A stretch of DNA of 48,182 bases from Acidimicrobiales bacterium (GCA_030448245.1 JAUJNH010000002.1:401732-449913), one strand, 5' to 3'. Counted from the first letter of the stretch, positions 10,393-18,399 are shown. The notes: a model not told the origin generated them from the letters alone. A program made the numbers and translations.

Positions 10393-11820
10393 ATGGCAGC
10401 CCTGCAGCCGGCGGGGCAGGGTGCCCGACCGGCCACCCTCGGAGAGCTGCGGTCGTCGGGCTGGGTGTCGGTGCCGGTCAAGGAGGAGGTGCGGCGGAAC
10501 GCGGCGCGCCGGGTGGCCGAGGGCCGACCCGTGGTCGAGGGGGTTCGTGGCTACGAGGACACCGTCCTGCCCCAGCTCGAGAACGCTCTGCTCGCCGGCC
10601 ACGACATCATCTTCCTGGGCGAACGCGGCCAGGCGAAGACCCGGATGATCCGCTCGCTCACCGGGCTGCTCGACGAGTGGCTGCCCGTCGTCGCCGGTTC
10701 GGAGATCCAGGACGACCCGTTCGCACCGGTCAGCCGCGAGGCTCGCGAGCTCGTGGCCGAGATGGGCGACGCGACACCCGTGGCCTGGGTCCACCGCGAC
10801 GCCCGCTTCGGCGAGAAGCTGGCCACGCCCGACACCGCGATCGCCGACCTCATCGGCGAGGTCGACCCGATCAAGGTGGCCGAGGGCCGGTACCTGTCCG
10901 ACGAGCTCACGATCCACTACGGGCTGGTGCCCCGCACCAACCGGGGGATCTTCGCCATCAACGAGCTGCCCGACCTGGCCGAGCGGATCCAGGTCGGCCT
11001 GCTCAACGTGCTCGAGGAGCGCGACGTGCAGATCCGGGGCTACAAGGTGCGGCTGCCGCTCGACCTCCTGCTCGTCGCCTCGGCCAACCCGGAGGACTAC
11101 ACCAACCGGGGTCGCATCATCACGCCGCTGAAGGACCGCTTCGGCAGCCAGATCCGCACCCACTACCCCCTCGACCTGGCCACCGAGGTCGAGGTCATCC
11201 ACCAGGAGGCCCAGCCCTTCTCGGCCGCCGGGCTGTCCGTGGACGTGCCTGGCTTCATGGTCGACGTCGTCGCCACCATCAGCCAGCTGGCTCGGCTCTC
11301 ACCGCACGTCAACCAGCGTTCCGGCGTGTCGGTGCGGCTCAGCGTGGCCAACTACGAGGTGCTGTCGGCCGCCGCAGCCCGGCGGGCGCTGCGGGCCGGG
11401 GAGCGGGACGCCGTTCCTCGCGTCAGCGACCTCGACGCCCTCATCGCCTCGACGGCCGGGAAGATCGAGGTCGAGGCGCTCGAGGACCGGGCGGACGCCG
11501 ACGTCGTCGACCGGCTGGTCAAGTCGGCGGTCCTCACCGTGTTCAAGGAACGGGTGCCGGGGCCGAAGGTGGCCGACATCGTGCTGTCGTTCGACGAGGG
11601 GACGGTCCTCCACGCCGGTGACGACATCCCCTCGGTCGACTACGTGGGCGCCCTCGAGGCCCTTCCCGCCCTGAAGCAGGCGGTGGTCGCCCTCGTCGAC
11701 GGCGCCGAGAGCCCTGCGTTGCTGGCCAGCGCCGTCGAGTTCGTCGTCGAGGGCCTCCACCTGTCGAAGCGCCTGAACAAGCACTCGATCGGGCCGCGGG
11801 CCACCTACACCAGTCGCTGA
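10393..11820 (+). CDS. MoxR/magnesium-chelatase-I-type AAA+ ATPase
   Basis: 475 residues. The Walker A motif is GERGQAKTR (76-84). Walker B lies in GIFAINELPDL (about 185-195), followed by the AAA+ signature regions QVGLLNVLEERDVQIRG and LVASANPEDYTNRGRIITP, and a sensor/arginine-rich stretch LKDRFGSQIRTHYP. This subgroup is annotated as ChlI-like or sigma-54-interacting-like, but it lacks the GAFTGA loop. It works as a chaperone-like ATPase with a VWA protein. That partner is at 12829, beyond an antisense DNA glycosylase gene. The pair probably remodels or inserts cofactors into an unknown client; chlorophyll synthesis is not implied. Confidence 0.88.
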   Translation: MAALQPAGQGARPATLGELRSSGWVSVPVKEEVRRNAARRVAEGRPVVEGVRGYEDTVLPQLENALLAGHDIIFLGERGQAKTRMIRSLTGLLDEWLPVVAGSEIQDDPFAPVSREARELVAEMGDATPVAWVHRDARFGEKLATPDTAIADLIGEVDPIKVAEGRYLSDELTIHYGLVPRTNRGIFAINELPDLAERIQVGLLNVLEERDVQIRGYKVRLPLDLLLVASANPEDYTNRGRIITPLKDRFGSQIRTHYPLDLATEVEVIHQEAQPFSAAGLSVDVPGFMVDVVATISQLARLSPHVNQRSGVSVRLSVANYEVLSAAAARRALRAGERDAVPRVSDLDALIASTAGKIEVEALEDRADADVVDRLVKSAVLTVFKERVPGPKVADIVLSFDEGTVLHAGDDIPSVDYVGALEALPALKQAVVALVDGAESPALLASAVEFVVEGLHLSKRLNKHSIGPRATYTSR

Positions 11821-11838
11821 CGCTCCGACGGTGGAGGG

Positions 11839-12636
11839 TCAGGTCGGCGGCGGCTGGCACCGCTCGCACGCGTAGGCCCAGCGGCCGGCCAGGTCCCACC
11901 GTCGCACCGGGGTGCCGCAGCGGAGGCAGTGCTCCTGCTTGTAGACGTACCTGGACTCGGCCACGGTCATGCGGCTGCGGGGCTTGCCCAGCTCCACCGG
12001 GTCGACGGTCACGATGCGGCGCTCCCGCACGCCCCGCCGCATGGCGGCCACCAGCCACGCCCACATGGCGTCCCACTCGGCCCGCCCCACCTGCACGGTC
12101 GGCACCAGCGGGTGGATCCCGTGGGCGAACAGGACCTCGGCCCGGTACACGTTGCCCACCCCTGCGATGACCGACTGGTCCAGGAGCGCCTGCCCGATCG
12201 GGGAGCGGCGGCGGCGCAGGGCCGCCCACGCCCGCTCGGGATCCGCGCCCCGGCGCAACGGGTCGGGCCCGAGGCGAGCGACGATCGCCTCCTGGCCCGC
12301 CGGGTCGAGGAGCTCGCAGGCGGTCGCCCCCCGCAGGTCCCAGCCCACCGTCTCGGCCTCGAGGCGCAGCCGAAGGGCCCCGACCGGCACCGGCAGGGGC
12401 TGGCCGTGGCGCACGAAGGTCCCGTAGAGGCCGAGGTGGACGTGGACGACCAGGTCACCCTCGTGCTCGACGAAGAGGTGCTTGCCGTGCGCATCCGTCC
12501 CGCACACCACCCGGCCGTCGATCGCCGCGGCCCCGTCGGCGAAGCGCCCCTGCGGCGACGACGCCCGGACCGGCACGCCCAGCAGGTCGCGGGCCAGGTC
12601 CCGGGCCAGCCGGTGGATGGTGTGTCCCTCGGGCAC
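11839..12636 (-). CDS. nei: Formamidopyrimidine-DNA glycosylase/endonuclease VIII family
   Basis: 265 residues. The N-terminus MPEGHTIHRLARDL is diagnostic: after Met removal Pro2 is the Schiff-base nucleophile and Glu3 the general acid, which fixes the start at GTG 12636. The conserved Fpg/Nei features are visible: a catalytic lysine region (GKHLFVEHEGDLVVHVHLG), the helix-two-turn-helix segment LLDQSVIAGVGNVYRAEVLF, and a C-terminal zinc finger with paired cysteines (CLRCGTPVRRW and CERCQ). It excises oxidised bases and cleaves abasic sites. The EGHTIH start resembles actinobacterial Nei2 rather than Fpg. It lies antisense between the two halves of the ATPase/VWA pair. Confidence 0.9.
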   Translation of the reverse strand: MPEGHTIHRLARDLARDLLGVPVRASSPQGRFADGAAAIDGRVVCGTDAHGKHLFVEHEGDLVVHVHLGLYGTFVRHGQPLPVPVGALRLRLEAETVGWDLRGATACELLDPAGQEAIVARLGPDPLRRGADPERAWAALRRRRSPIGQALLDQSVIAGVGNVYRAEVLFAHGIHPLVPTVQVGRAEWDAMWAWLVAAMRRGVRERRIVTVDPVELGKPRSRMTVAESRYVYKQEHCLRCGTPVRRWDLAGRWAYACERCQPPPT

Positions 12637-12815
12637 GAGCTGAGTTTCCCGCCACTGCGTCGTCGCTCGCTGACCACCTGTCTTCCCTCGTCGCTCCCCC
12701 GCCTCGGCGGAGCCTCGGCTCCTCCGCTCCTCAGTCCAGACAGGCGACGCTCGCTCCTCGCGGGCTCGCTCGCTGCGCTCGCCTCCCGCAGGTCGAGTGA
12801 GGAGGGGGACCGGCG

Positions 12816-12821
12816 TAGCGT
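12816..12821 (+). promoter_or_regulatory. -10 box TAGCGT for leaderless VWA-domain gene
   Basis: TAGCGT ends 7 bases before the ATG at 12829. The 180 bases upstream (12637-12815) hold no gene, only CGCTCG/GAGCGA-type low-complexity sequence and a small GGAGCC/GGCTCC hairpin at 12709-12722. Confidence 0.55.
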
Positions 12822-12828
12822 TGGTGAC

Positions 12829-14889
12829 ATGCCGTGGCGCCACCGCTACTCCCGCTGGGACGGCGCCCAGGCGGGGTTCGAGCTCGACGCCGACGAGCTG
12901 TTCTCCCAGATCACCGACGACCTGCTGTACCACGGCGACCTCAACTCGGCGCTGCGCCGCCTGCTGCAGTCCGGCTTCGAGACGCCCGATGGCCAACGGA
13001 TCGAGGGCGTCCGCGAGCTGCTCGAGCAGCTGCGGCAGCGCAAGCGAGACACGCTCGAGCGCCACGACCTCGGTGGGAGCTACGACGACATCGCCCAGCG
13101 CCTTTGGGACGTGGTCCGGACCGAGCGGGCCGAGCTGGAGCGGCTCGCCCAGCTGGCGGCCAGCAGCGGCGACCAGCGGCGGCAGGAGATCACCGGCCAG
13201 GCCATGGCCGAGCGTGGCCTGCAGCTGGACCTGCTGCCCAACGACCTGGCCGGCCGGGTCCAGGGCCTGCAGCAGTACGACTTCACCTCGGTCCCGGCCC
13301 GGGACGCCTTCGACCGCCTGGTCGAGGAGCTGCGGGAACAGCTGCTGCAGGCCCAGTTCGGTCAGATGGCCGAAGCCATGCGGCAGGCCAGCCAGGACCA
13401 GGCCCAGCTGCAGCGGATGAAGGACATGTTCAACGACCTGAACGCCCTGGTCGAGGCCCGCCAGCGCGGCACCGACACCCAGGAGCAGTTCGACGAGTTC
13501 CTGCGCCGCCACGGCGACTTCTTCCCGGGCAACCCGGCCACCCTCGACGAGCTGCTCTCGCAGATGGCCGAGCAGATGGCCGCCATGCAGCAGGTGCTGA
13601 GCTCGATGACCCCGGAGCAGCGGGACCAGCTGCACCAGCTGTCCCAGGCACTGCTCGACGACCTTGGCCTGTCGTTCCAGGTCAGCCGGCTGAGCAGCAA
13701 CCTGCAGCAGCTGTTCCCCTCGATGCCGTGGCAGCAGAGCCGCCGGTTCGAGGGCGGCCAGCCGCTCTCGTTGGGCCAGGCCAGCTCGGTCATGCGGGAG
13801 CTGGGCGACCTGGACCACATGGAGCAGATGCTGCGGGGCGCCACCAACCCGGGCGCGCTGGCCGAGGTCGACCTGGACCGGGCTCGCGAGCTGCTCGGCG
13901 ACGACGCCGCCAGCAGCCTCTACCGGCTGGCCCGGCTCGCCGGCCAGCTCGAGGAGGCCGGGCTGCTCGAGCGCCGCGAGGGCCGTCTCGAGCTGACCCC
14001 GCGGGGCCTGCGCAAGATCGGCCAGAACGCCCTCTCCCAGCTGTTCTCCAAGCTGGCCAAGGACAAGCTCGGCCGCCACGAGACGGTGCGCCAAGGCACG
14101 GGCGTCGAGCGCGCCCACGACACCAAGCCGTACGAGTTCGGCGACCCGTTCAACCTCGACATCCAGCGCACGGTGCGCAACGCCGTGCGGCGACGTGGAG
14201 CGGGCACCCCGGTCCACCTCACCCCTGACGACTTCGAGATCGAGCGCACCGAGCACCTGACCCGCAGCTCCACCGTGCTGATGCTCGACCTCTCGCTGTC
14301 GATGCCGATGCGCGACAACTTCCTCGCCGCCAAGAAGGTGGCGATGGCGCTGCACTCCCTGATCTCGACCCAGTACCCGAGGGACTACCTGGGCCTGGTG
14401 GGCTTCTCGGAGGTGGCGCGTGAGCTGAAGCCCGCGCAGCTGCCCGAGGTGTCGTGGGACTTCGTCTACGGCACCAACATGCAGCACGCCTTTGTGCTGG
14501 CCCGTCGCATGCTGGGCCGCCAGGCGGGCACCAAGCAGATCATCATGATCACCGACGGCGAGCCGACGGCTCACCTCCTGGCTGACGGCGAGCCGTTCTT
14601 CCAGTACCCCACCCACCCGGCCACCCGCGACGCCACCCTGGCCGAGGTGAACCGGTGCACCCGCGAGGCGATCACGATCAACACCTTCATGCTCGACGCG
14701 TCCCGGGCGCTCCGGCAGTTCGTGGAGAAGATGACCGAGCTGAACCAGGGCCGCGCCTTCTTCACAACCCCGGAGTCGCTGGGCGACTACGTGCTGGTCG
14801 ACTTCATCGAGAACAAGAGGACGAGCGCGGGGAGGGGGCGGAGCCCCCTGCCCGCGGGCCCCTCCCCGGCGCGGCGTCCGCGGCGCTGA
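12829..14889 (+). CDS. VWA-domain protein, partner of AAA+ ATPase
   Basis: 686 residues. The first 430 or so are helical and glutamine-rich (coiled-coil-like; QDQAQLQRMKDMFNDLNALV). The C-terminal VWA domain carries the metal-ion adhesion motif DLSLS (Asp487, Ser489, Ser491) in STVLMLDLSLSMPMRDN, and later IIMITDGEPTAHL. This is the magnesium-chelatase-D-like arrangement that pairs with MoxR/ChlI ATPases. The expected end of the family is about FIENKR; here 18 to 20 extra basic, proline-rich residues follow, encoded across a perfect AGGGGGC-GGA-GCCCCCT hairpin (14833-14849). The extension may reflect a lost stop codon running into a terminator. Confidence 0.87.
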   Translation: MPWRHRYSRWDGAQAGFELDADELFSQITDDLLYHGDLNSALRRLLQSGFETPDGQRIEGVRELLEQLRQRKRDTLERHDLGGSYDDIAQRLWDVVRTERAELERLAQLAASSGDQRRQEITGQAMAERGLQLDLLPNDLAGRVQGLQQYDFTSVPARDAFDRLVEELREQLLQAQFGQMAEAMRQASQDQAQLQRMKDMFNDLNALVEARQRGTDTQEQFDEFLRRHGDFFPGNPATLDELLSQMAEQMAAMQQVLSSMTPEQRDQLHQLSQALLDDLGLSFQVSRLSSNLQQLFPSMPWQQSRRFEGGQPLSLGQASSVMRELGDLDHMEQMLRGATNPGALAEVDLDRARELLGDDAASSLYRLARLAGQLEEAGLLERREGRLELTPRGLRKIGQNALSQLFSKLAKDKLGRHETVRQGTGVERAHDTKPYEFGDPFNLDIQRTVRNAVRRRGAGTPVHLTPDDFEIERTEHLTRSSTVLMLDLSLSMPMRDNFLAAKKVAMALHSLISTQYPRDYLGLVGFSEVARELKPAQLPEVSWDFVYGTNMQHAFVLARRMLGRQAGTKQIIMITDGEPTAHLLADGEPFFQYPTHPATRDATLAEVNRCTREAITINTFMLDASRALRQFVEKMTELNQGRAFFTTPESLGDYVLVDFIENKRTSAGRGRSPLPAGPSPARRPRR

Positions 14890-14896
14890 GGTCGTC

Positions 14897-14915
14897 GGGC
14901 GGGCGGAGCCCGCCC
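14897..14915 (+). terminator. GC hairpin after VWA gene
   Basis: GGGCGGGC and GCCCGCCC form a perfect 8-bp stem around GGA, 8 bases after the VWA stop and between convergent genes. There is no T tract, as is common in actinobacteria. It could serve both strands. Confidence 0.55.
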
Positions 14916-14934
14916 TCGGGCGCCCGGAAAACAG

Positions 14935-15444
14935 CTATGACGGATTCAACAGGGCTGCTTCGTAGAGGCGGAGGGTTTCTTCGTCGTAGGCAGCCAGGAG
15001 AACCCGGGCGACCTGCGTTTCGGTGGCCCGGAGCGTCGTGACGGCCAGGTGTGCCGCCCGGTCGGGCGGGAAGCCGTAGACGCCGGTCGAGATGGCGGGA
15101 AAGGCGACGCTGCGGGCGCCGACCCGGTCGGCCTCGGCCAGGCTGGTGCGGTAGCAGGAGGCCAGCAGGCGGTCGGCCTCGTCGGGCTCGTGCATCCGCC
15201 AGATCGGGCCCACCGTGTGGATCACGAAGCGGACCGGCGGATCGAGGTCGAAGGCCGGCGTGGTGCGGGCCTCACCGGTCGGGCACGGGGCCAGGGCCCG
15301 GCTGGCCCGCACCAGCTCCGGCCCCGCCTCCCGGTGTATGGCGCCGTCGACGCCGCTCCCGCCCTGCAGCGCGGTGTTCGCCGCGTTGACGATCGCGTCG
15401 ACCTCGAGGGTCGTGATGTCGGCCAGAAACGGGGCGATCTCCAT
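14935..15444 (-). CDS. Macro-domain protein (ADP-ribose-binding/deacetylase type)
   Basis: About 169 residues forming a single macro domain of YmdB/MacroD type. The N-terminal block ADITTLEVDAIVNAANTAL, the glycine-rich loop GGSGVDGAIHREAGPEL, the FVIHTVGPIW strand and the loop AFPAISTGVYGFPPDRAA are all present. They bind ADP-ribose; active relatives hydrolyse O-acetyl-ADP-ribose or remove ADP-ribose from proteins. I chose ATG 15444 because the domain begins directly after it. A GTG at 15462 would add six residues. It runs convergent to the VWA gene and has no obvious operon partner. Confidence 0.9.
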   Translation of the reverse strand: MEIAPFLADITTLEVDAIVNAANTALQGGSGVDGAIHREAGPELVRASRALAPCPTGEARTTPAFDLDPPVRFVIHTVGPIWRMHEPDEADRLLASCYRTSLAEADRVGARSVAFPAISTGVYGFPPDRAAHLAVTTLRATETQVARVLLAAYDEETLRLYEAALLNPS

Positions 15445-15559
15445 CGAAAACAAGGTTGCCACTTGCGCACGGGGGGCAGGTGGGGGAGAATCACACCGCT
15501 GTAACTACATCGGTGCTATGGGGGGCTTCCCCCGCTGGACCACGAGGGAGGTCAAGCCG

Positions 15560-15835
15560 ATGGAACTGGTCACCACGCTTCGGGCCGATGCCCCTGATTG
15601 GCAGAACCGGGCCAACTGCATGGGGGTCGACCCCGATCTGTTCTTTCCGGAGCGGGGAGCGTCGACCCGCGAGGCCAAGGAGGTCTGCCGCGGCTGCGTG
15701 GTGCGTGAGGACTGCCTCGAGTACGCCCTCGCCAACGGCGAGAAGTTCGGGATCTGGGGCGGCCTGAGTGAGCGGGAGCGCCGGCGCATCCGCCGGGGGA
15801 GAGCCCTCGCCCGCCGCTCCGTCTCATCGGCCTGA
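15560..15835 (+). CDS. WhiB-family regulator, WhiB2/WhmD-like
   Basis: 91 residues. The four [4Fe-4S] ligands are Cys20, Cys43, Cys46 and Cys52 (NCMGVDPDLFFPERG, then VCRGCVVREDC). The turn GIWGGLSERERRRIRRG and basic tail follow. The segment FFPERGASTREAKEVC closely resembles WhiB2/WhmD, which controls septation and sporulation in actinobacteria. These proteins bind sigma factor region 4 and respond to redox or NO through the cluster. ATG 15560 has a strong ribosome site (GGAGGT, 15547-15552); a longer version from upstream is possible but unnecessary. A perfect hairpin terminator follows. Confidence 0.92.
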   Translation: MELVTTLRADAPDWQNRANCMGVDPDLFFPERGASTREAKEVCRGCVVREDCLEYALANGEKFGIWGGLSERERRRIRRGRALARRSVSSA

Positions 15836-15870
15836 CCCTGGGGGTCGCCCCCTCGCAAATCTTCCCCCGC

Positions 15871-15901
15871 CGAGGCCCGCCAGCTCCCCTGGCGGGCCTC
15901 G
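15871..15901 (+). terminator. Perfect 13-bp hairpin terminator after whiB
   Basis: CGAGGCCCGCCAG and CTGGCGGGCCTCG pair perfectly around a CTCCC loop, 35 bases after the whiB stop. There is no T tract, which fits the actinobacterial hairpin-only type. It isolates whiB from tatA. Confidence 0.75.
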
Positions 15902-15928
15902 ACGCGTGCCATCCGCAGCGGGGGGCGG

Positions 15929-15934
15929 TACCGT
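15929..15934 (+). promoter_or_regulatory. -10 box TACCGT for tatA
   Basis: TACCGT lies 40 bases before the tatA ATG and just after the whiB terminator. The transcript would have a leader of about 30 bases with a GAGAAGG ribosome-site-like stretch near 15955. Confidence 0.4.
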
Positions 15935-15974
15935 ACTGAGCGAGACGTCCGCCTCGAGAAGGGCCCGCCCCGTC

Positions 15975-16235
15975 ATGCCGAACCTGCCCGGTCCGACCGA
16001 GCTCATCATCATCCTGTTGATCGTCATGCTCGTGTTCGGCGGCGCCAAGCTGCCGAAGCTGGCGCGATCTCTGGGCGAGGCCAAGACGGAGTTCGAGAAG
16101 TCGTCCCGCAAGGACGCCAAGTCCGAGAGCGTGAAGGAGCTCCCGAAGAGCGACGCCGACGACAAGGTCACCCTGTCGAAGGCCGAGCTCGACGCCCTGC
16201 TCGCCGAGCGAGAGCTGAAGGCCAAGCGGGACTAG
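15975..16235 (+). CDS. tatA: Sec-independent protein translocase subunit TatA
   Basis: 86 residues. It has the classical TatA layout: a short N-terminal hydrophobic helix (GPTELIIILLIVMLVFGGAKLP), the amphipathic helix KLARSLGEAKTEFEKSSRK and a charged tail. TatA assembles the pore that exports folded, twin-arginine proteins. The FGGAKLPKLARSLG hinge is diagnostic. It sits just upstream of the ECF sigma operon. In Mycobacterium tuberculosis the sigE-rseA-htrA cluster also carries a tat gene (tatB), so the linkage of Tat with envelope stress appears conserved. Confidence 0.92.
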   Translation: MPNLPGPTELIIILLIVMLVFGGAKLPKLARSLGEAKTEFEKSSRKDAKSESVKELPKSDADDKVTLSKAELDALLAERELKAKRD

Positions 16236-16244
16236 CCCGCTCGG

Positions 16245-16270
16245 GGAACCGACCGGGAGCTGCCGTCGTT
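16245..16270 (+). promoter_or_regulatory. ECF-type promoter GGAACC-N16-CGTT upstream of sigma factor
   Basis: GGAACC is at 16245-16250 and CGTT at 16267-16270, 16 bases apart, like SigE/SigH-type promoters of actinobacteria. The same pattern occurs in front of whiB (18686) and htrA. This implies autoregulation of the sigma gene. Its -10 element overlaps a TTG sometimes usable as start (16269). Confidence 0.65.
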
Positions 16271-16289
16271 GTCTGACGCCGGTGGCTCG

Positions 16290-16796
16290 GTGCCGACGTG
16301 GGAAGAGGTGGCCCGGACCCACGGCCGCTTCCTCTACACGGTGGCCTACCGGCTCACGGGCAAGGACGACGACGCGCGCGACCTCGTGCAGGAGGTGCTG
16401 CTCCGGCTCCACCGGGGCCTCGCCACCTATCGACCCGGGTCGCTGGAGGGCTGGTTGAGCAGGATCACGACGAACGTCTTCCTCGACGGGATACGGCGGC
16501 GACAGCGCCACCCGACCGACCTGCTCCCCGACGAGCCCGACCGGGCGGATCGCGTGCTCCCCTCGGCCAAGCCGGCGGAGGAGGCGTTCCACGACGCCAC
16601 CCTGTCGGCCGACGTCCAGCGGGCGCTCGACAGCCTCTCCGACGAGTTCCGAACGGCCGTGGTGCTGTGCGATGTCGCCGGCCTGCCGTACCAGGAGATC
16701 GCCACGTCGCTCGGCGTCCCGGTCGGCACCGTCCGCAGCCGCATCCACCGAGGCCGAGCGCTGCTCCGCGAAGCGCTGGCTGGGAGGGAACCGTGA
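16290..16796 (+). CDS. ECF RNA polymerase sigma factor, SigE-like
   Basis: About 168 residues. Region 2 is visible as HGRFLYTVAYRLTGKDDDARDLVQEVLLRLHRG with the -10-binding part WLSRITTNVFLDGIRRRQRH. Region 4 reads LSDEFRTAVVLCDVAGLPYQE then IATSLGVPVGTVRSRIHRGR. The frame also opens at TTG 16269, seven codons earlier, but an ECF promoter -10 box covers that TTG, so a transcript from it must start later; I therefore prefer GTG 16290. The downstream overlap with an anti-sigma gene (GTGA), a MucB-like gene and htrA identifies it as the envelope-stress sigma factor, the counterpart of mycobacterial SigE. Confidence 0.88.
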   Translation: MPTWEEVARTHGRFLYTVAYRLTGKDDDARDLVQEVLLRLHRGLATYRPGSLEGWLSRITTNVFLDGIRRRQRHPTDLLPDEPDRADRVLPSAKPAEEAFHDATLSADVQRALDSLSDEFRTAVVLCDVAGLPYQEIATSLGVPVGTVRSRIHRGRALLREALAGREP

Positions 16797-17434
16797 GCGG
16801 CCACCCGGGCGACCTGCTGTCCGCCTGGCTCGACGGCGAGCTGGTGCCGGCGGAGGCGGCGGCGGTGGCCAGCCACGTCGAGGTCTGCGCAGCCTGCGCG
16901 GCCGAGCGGGACGAGGTCGACGCCGGTCGAGCCGCGGTCCGGCGCCTGCCCTCCCTCGAGCCGCCCCCCGGCGTCCTGTGGGCGAGCCCTGCCGTGCACC
17001 TCGGTGACCTCCTGTCGGCCTGCCTCGACTCCGAGGTCGACGAGGACCTCCTCAGCGGGATCGAGGCCCACCTGGCGGCCTGCCCCGCCTGTGCCGCCGA
17101 GCACGACGAGGTCGCCTGGGCCCGGGCCGCGGTCCGGCGCCTGCCCGAGGTCGAAGCGCCGGCCGAGGCGCTCCGGCCGATCTGGGTGGGTTCGGCGCCA
17201 TCGTCCCGCCCGCCCCCTCCCGCGAGGGTGCGGCCACGCCAGCTCGTGGCGGCCGCGGCGGCCGCGGCCGCGGCCGCGGCCGGGGTCCTGAGCCTGGTGG
17301 GCCGGCCGGCCCCGGCCGATCCCAGCCGCCCCTCGGTGGCGTCGTTCGTGTCGCAGCACTCGACGTCGTCACCCGGCCCCGACGCGGTGTCCGGGCTGGC
17401 CCCGGCCGCGCTGCCCGTCTCGTTCTCCCGATGA
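16793..17434 (+). CDS. Anti-sigma factor with two zinc-finger (ZAS) domains
   Basis: 213 residues, coupled to the sigma gene by a GTGA overlap. Two copies of the zinc-binding anti-sigma domain stand in tandem. Copy one has H-x3-C-x2-C at His28/Cys32/Cys35 (HVEVCAAC), copy two at His93/Cys97/Cys100 (HLAACPAC). Both are followed by the same AxAAVRRLP segment, 65 residues apart. A membrane helix made mostly of alanines (about 150-170) follows, then a 40-residue extracytoplasmic tail. Known anti-sigma factors of the RseA/RsrA type have one such domain. The duplication could hold two sigma molecules or one permanently. It would keep the sigma factor at the membrane until proteolysis or redox release. 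Confidence 0.87.
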   Translation: MSGHPGDLLSAWLDGELVPAEAAAVASHVEVCAACAAERDEVDAGRAAVRRLPSLEPPPGVLWASPAVHLGDLLSACLDSEVDEDLLSGIEAHLAACPACAAEHDEVAWARAAVRRLPEVEAPAEALRPIWVGSAPSSRPPPPARVRPRQLVAAAAAAAAAAAGVLSLVGRPAPADPSRPSVASFVSQHSTSSPGPDAVSGLAPAALPVSFSR

Positions 17435-18399
17435 GGGCGCTCCGGCCCCTCGCTCGCTCACGTCTGGCCACCGTCACCCTGGCCACGCTGATGGTGGGGC
17501 TCGTCACCACCCCGTGCCGGGCGGGCGGCGACGCCGAGGTGCTGCGGCGGGCGCAGGCCGCCTCGTCGAGGATGGCCTTCGTCGGCACGGTCGTGGTGCG
17601 CTGGGTCGACGGTGACGGCCGCCAGCACGAGGAGTCGATGCCGGTGAAGGGCAAGGGGGCCGAGCTCGAGCTCGGTGTCGGCGTGAAGCAGCCGGCGCTC
17701 ACCTGGTCGGGTGGTGTCGGCACCACCCGCACCGCGCCCGATCCGACCGTCAAGTACCAGGTGCGGGCCCAGCCGGGTCCGCTCGTCCTCGGCCGCCCCA
17801 CGACGAGGGTCCTGCTCGACCTCGACGGCCGGCTGACCGAGGAGGCGGCCGTCGACGATGGATCCGGCCTGCTCCTGCGCCGGCAGGTCTACGACTCGAG
17901 AGGTGACACCGTCCGGGTCGTCGAGTTCACGTCGCTCGAGAACCTGCGGCCGACCGGCGCCACGGCAGCTCACCCGAGGAAGGGGTCGTGGACGGTGCCC
18001 AGCCTCGACGAGGTCCCCCGCCCGTTCCGGGCCCCGGACCAGCTGGCCGGCGGGTACGCCCGCCTCGGCGCCTACCGGCGGGGCCCGGCGGTGCAGGTCC
18101 TCTACGGTGACGGCGTGCGGACGCTGTCGGTCTTCTCACAGCTCGGGGAGGCCGATCCGTCGGACCTCCCGGCCGGGGGCGAGCGCCTGGTCCTGGGCGC
18201 CACCCAGGCTCGGCGCTGGACGTGGGCGGGAGGGCAGGTGGTCACCTGGTCGCAGCGGGGCACCACGATCACCGTGGTGGGTGACGGGCCGCCGGCCGAG
18301 GTCCTGGCGGCGGCGAGGTCGGTGCCCGAGCCGTCGCGCCTCGGGGTGCTGGCCCGGCTGCGCCAGGCGTCCCGCTCCATCGTCCGCCGCCTCGTCTAG
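17431..18399 (+). CDS. MucB/RseB-like sigma-factor regulatory protein
   Basis: 322 residues with an N-terminal signal sequence (about 1-31, LATVTLATLMVGLVTTPCRA). A MucB/RseB-like domain follows: LRRAQAASSRMAFVGTVVVRW at the start is the typical first strand-helix, then a long beta-rich region with a C-terminal half-domain (about 195-320). In proteobacteria RseB binds the periplasmic part of RseA and shields it from the protease until mislocalised lipoproteins or porins displace it. The ATGA overlap with the anti-sigma gene supports the same role here. The cysteine in TTPCRA may be an unusual lipobox. Confidence 0.78.
   Translation: MRALRPLARSRLATVTLATLMVGLVTTPCRAGGDAEVLRRAQAASSRMAFVGTVVVRWVDGDGRQHEESMPVKGKGAELELGVGVKQPALTWSGGVGTTRTAPDPTVKYQVRAQPGPLVLGRPTTRVLLDLDGRLTEEAAVDDGSGLLLRRQVYDSRGDTVRVVEFTSLENLRPTGATAAHPRKGSWTVPSLDEVPRPFRAPDQLAGGYARLGAYRRGPAVQVLYGDGVRTLSVFSQLGEADPSDLPAGGERLVLGATQARRWTWAGGQVVTWSQRGTTITVVGDGPPAEVLAAARSVPEPSRLGVLARLRQASRSIVRRLV

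Noticed and set aside
12637..14616. Upstream extension of the Nei/Fpg frame to 925 codons
   Set aside because: The Pro-Glu N-terminus at 12636 must be the true start because it forms the active site; the rest is antisense to the VWA gene.
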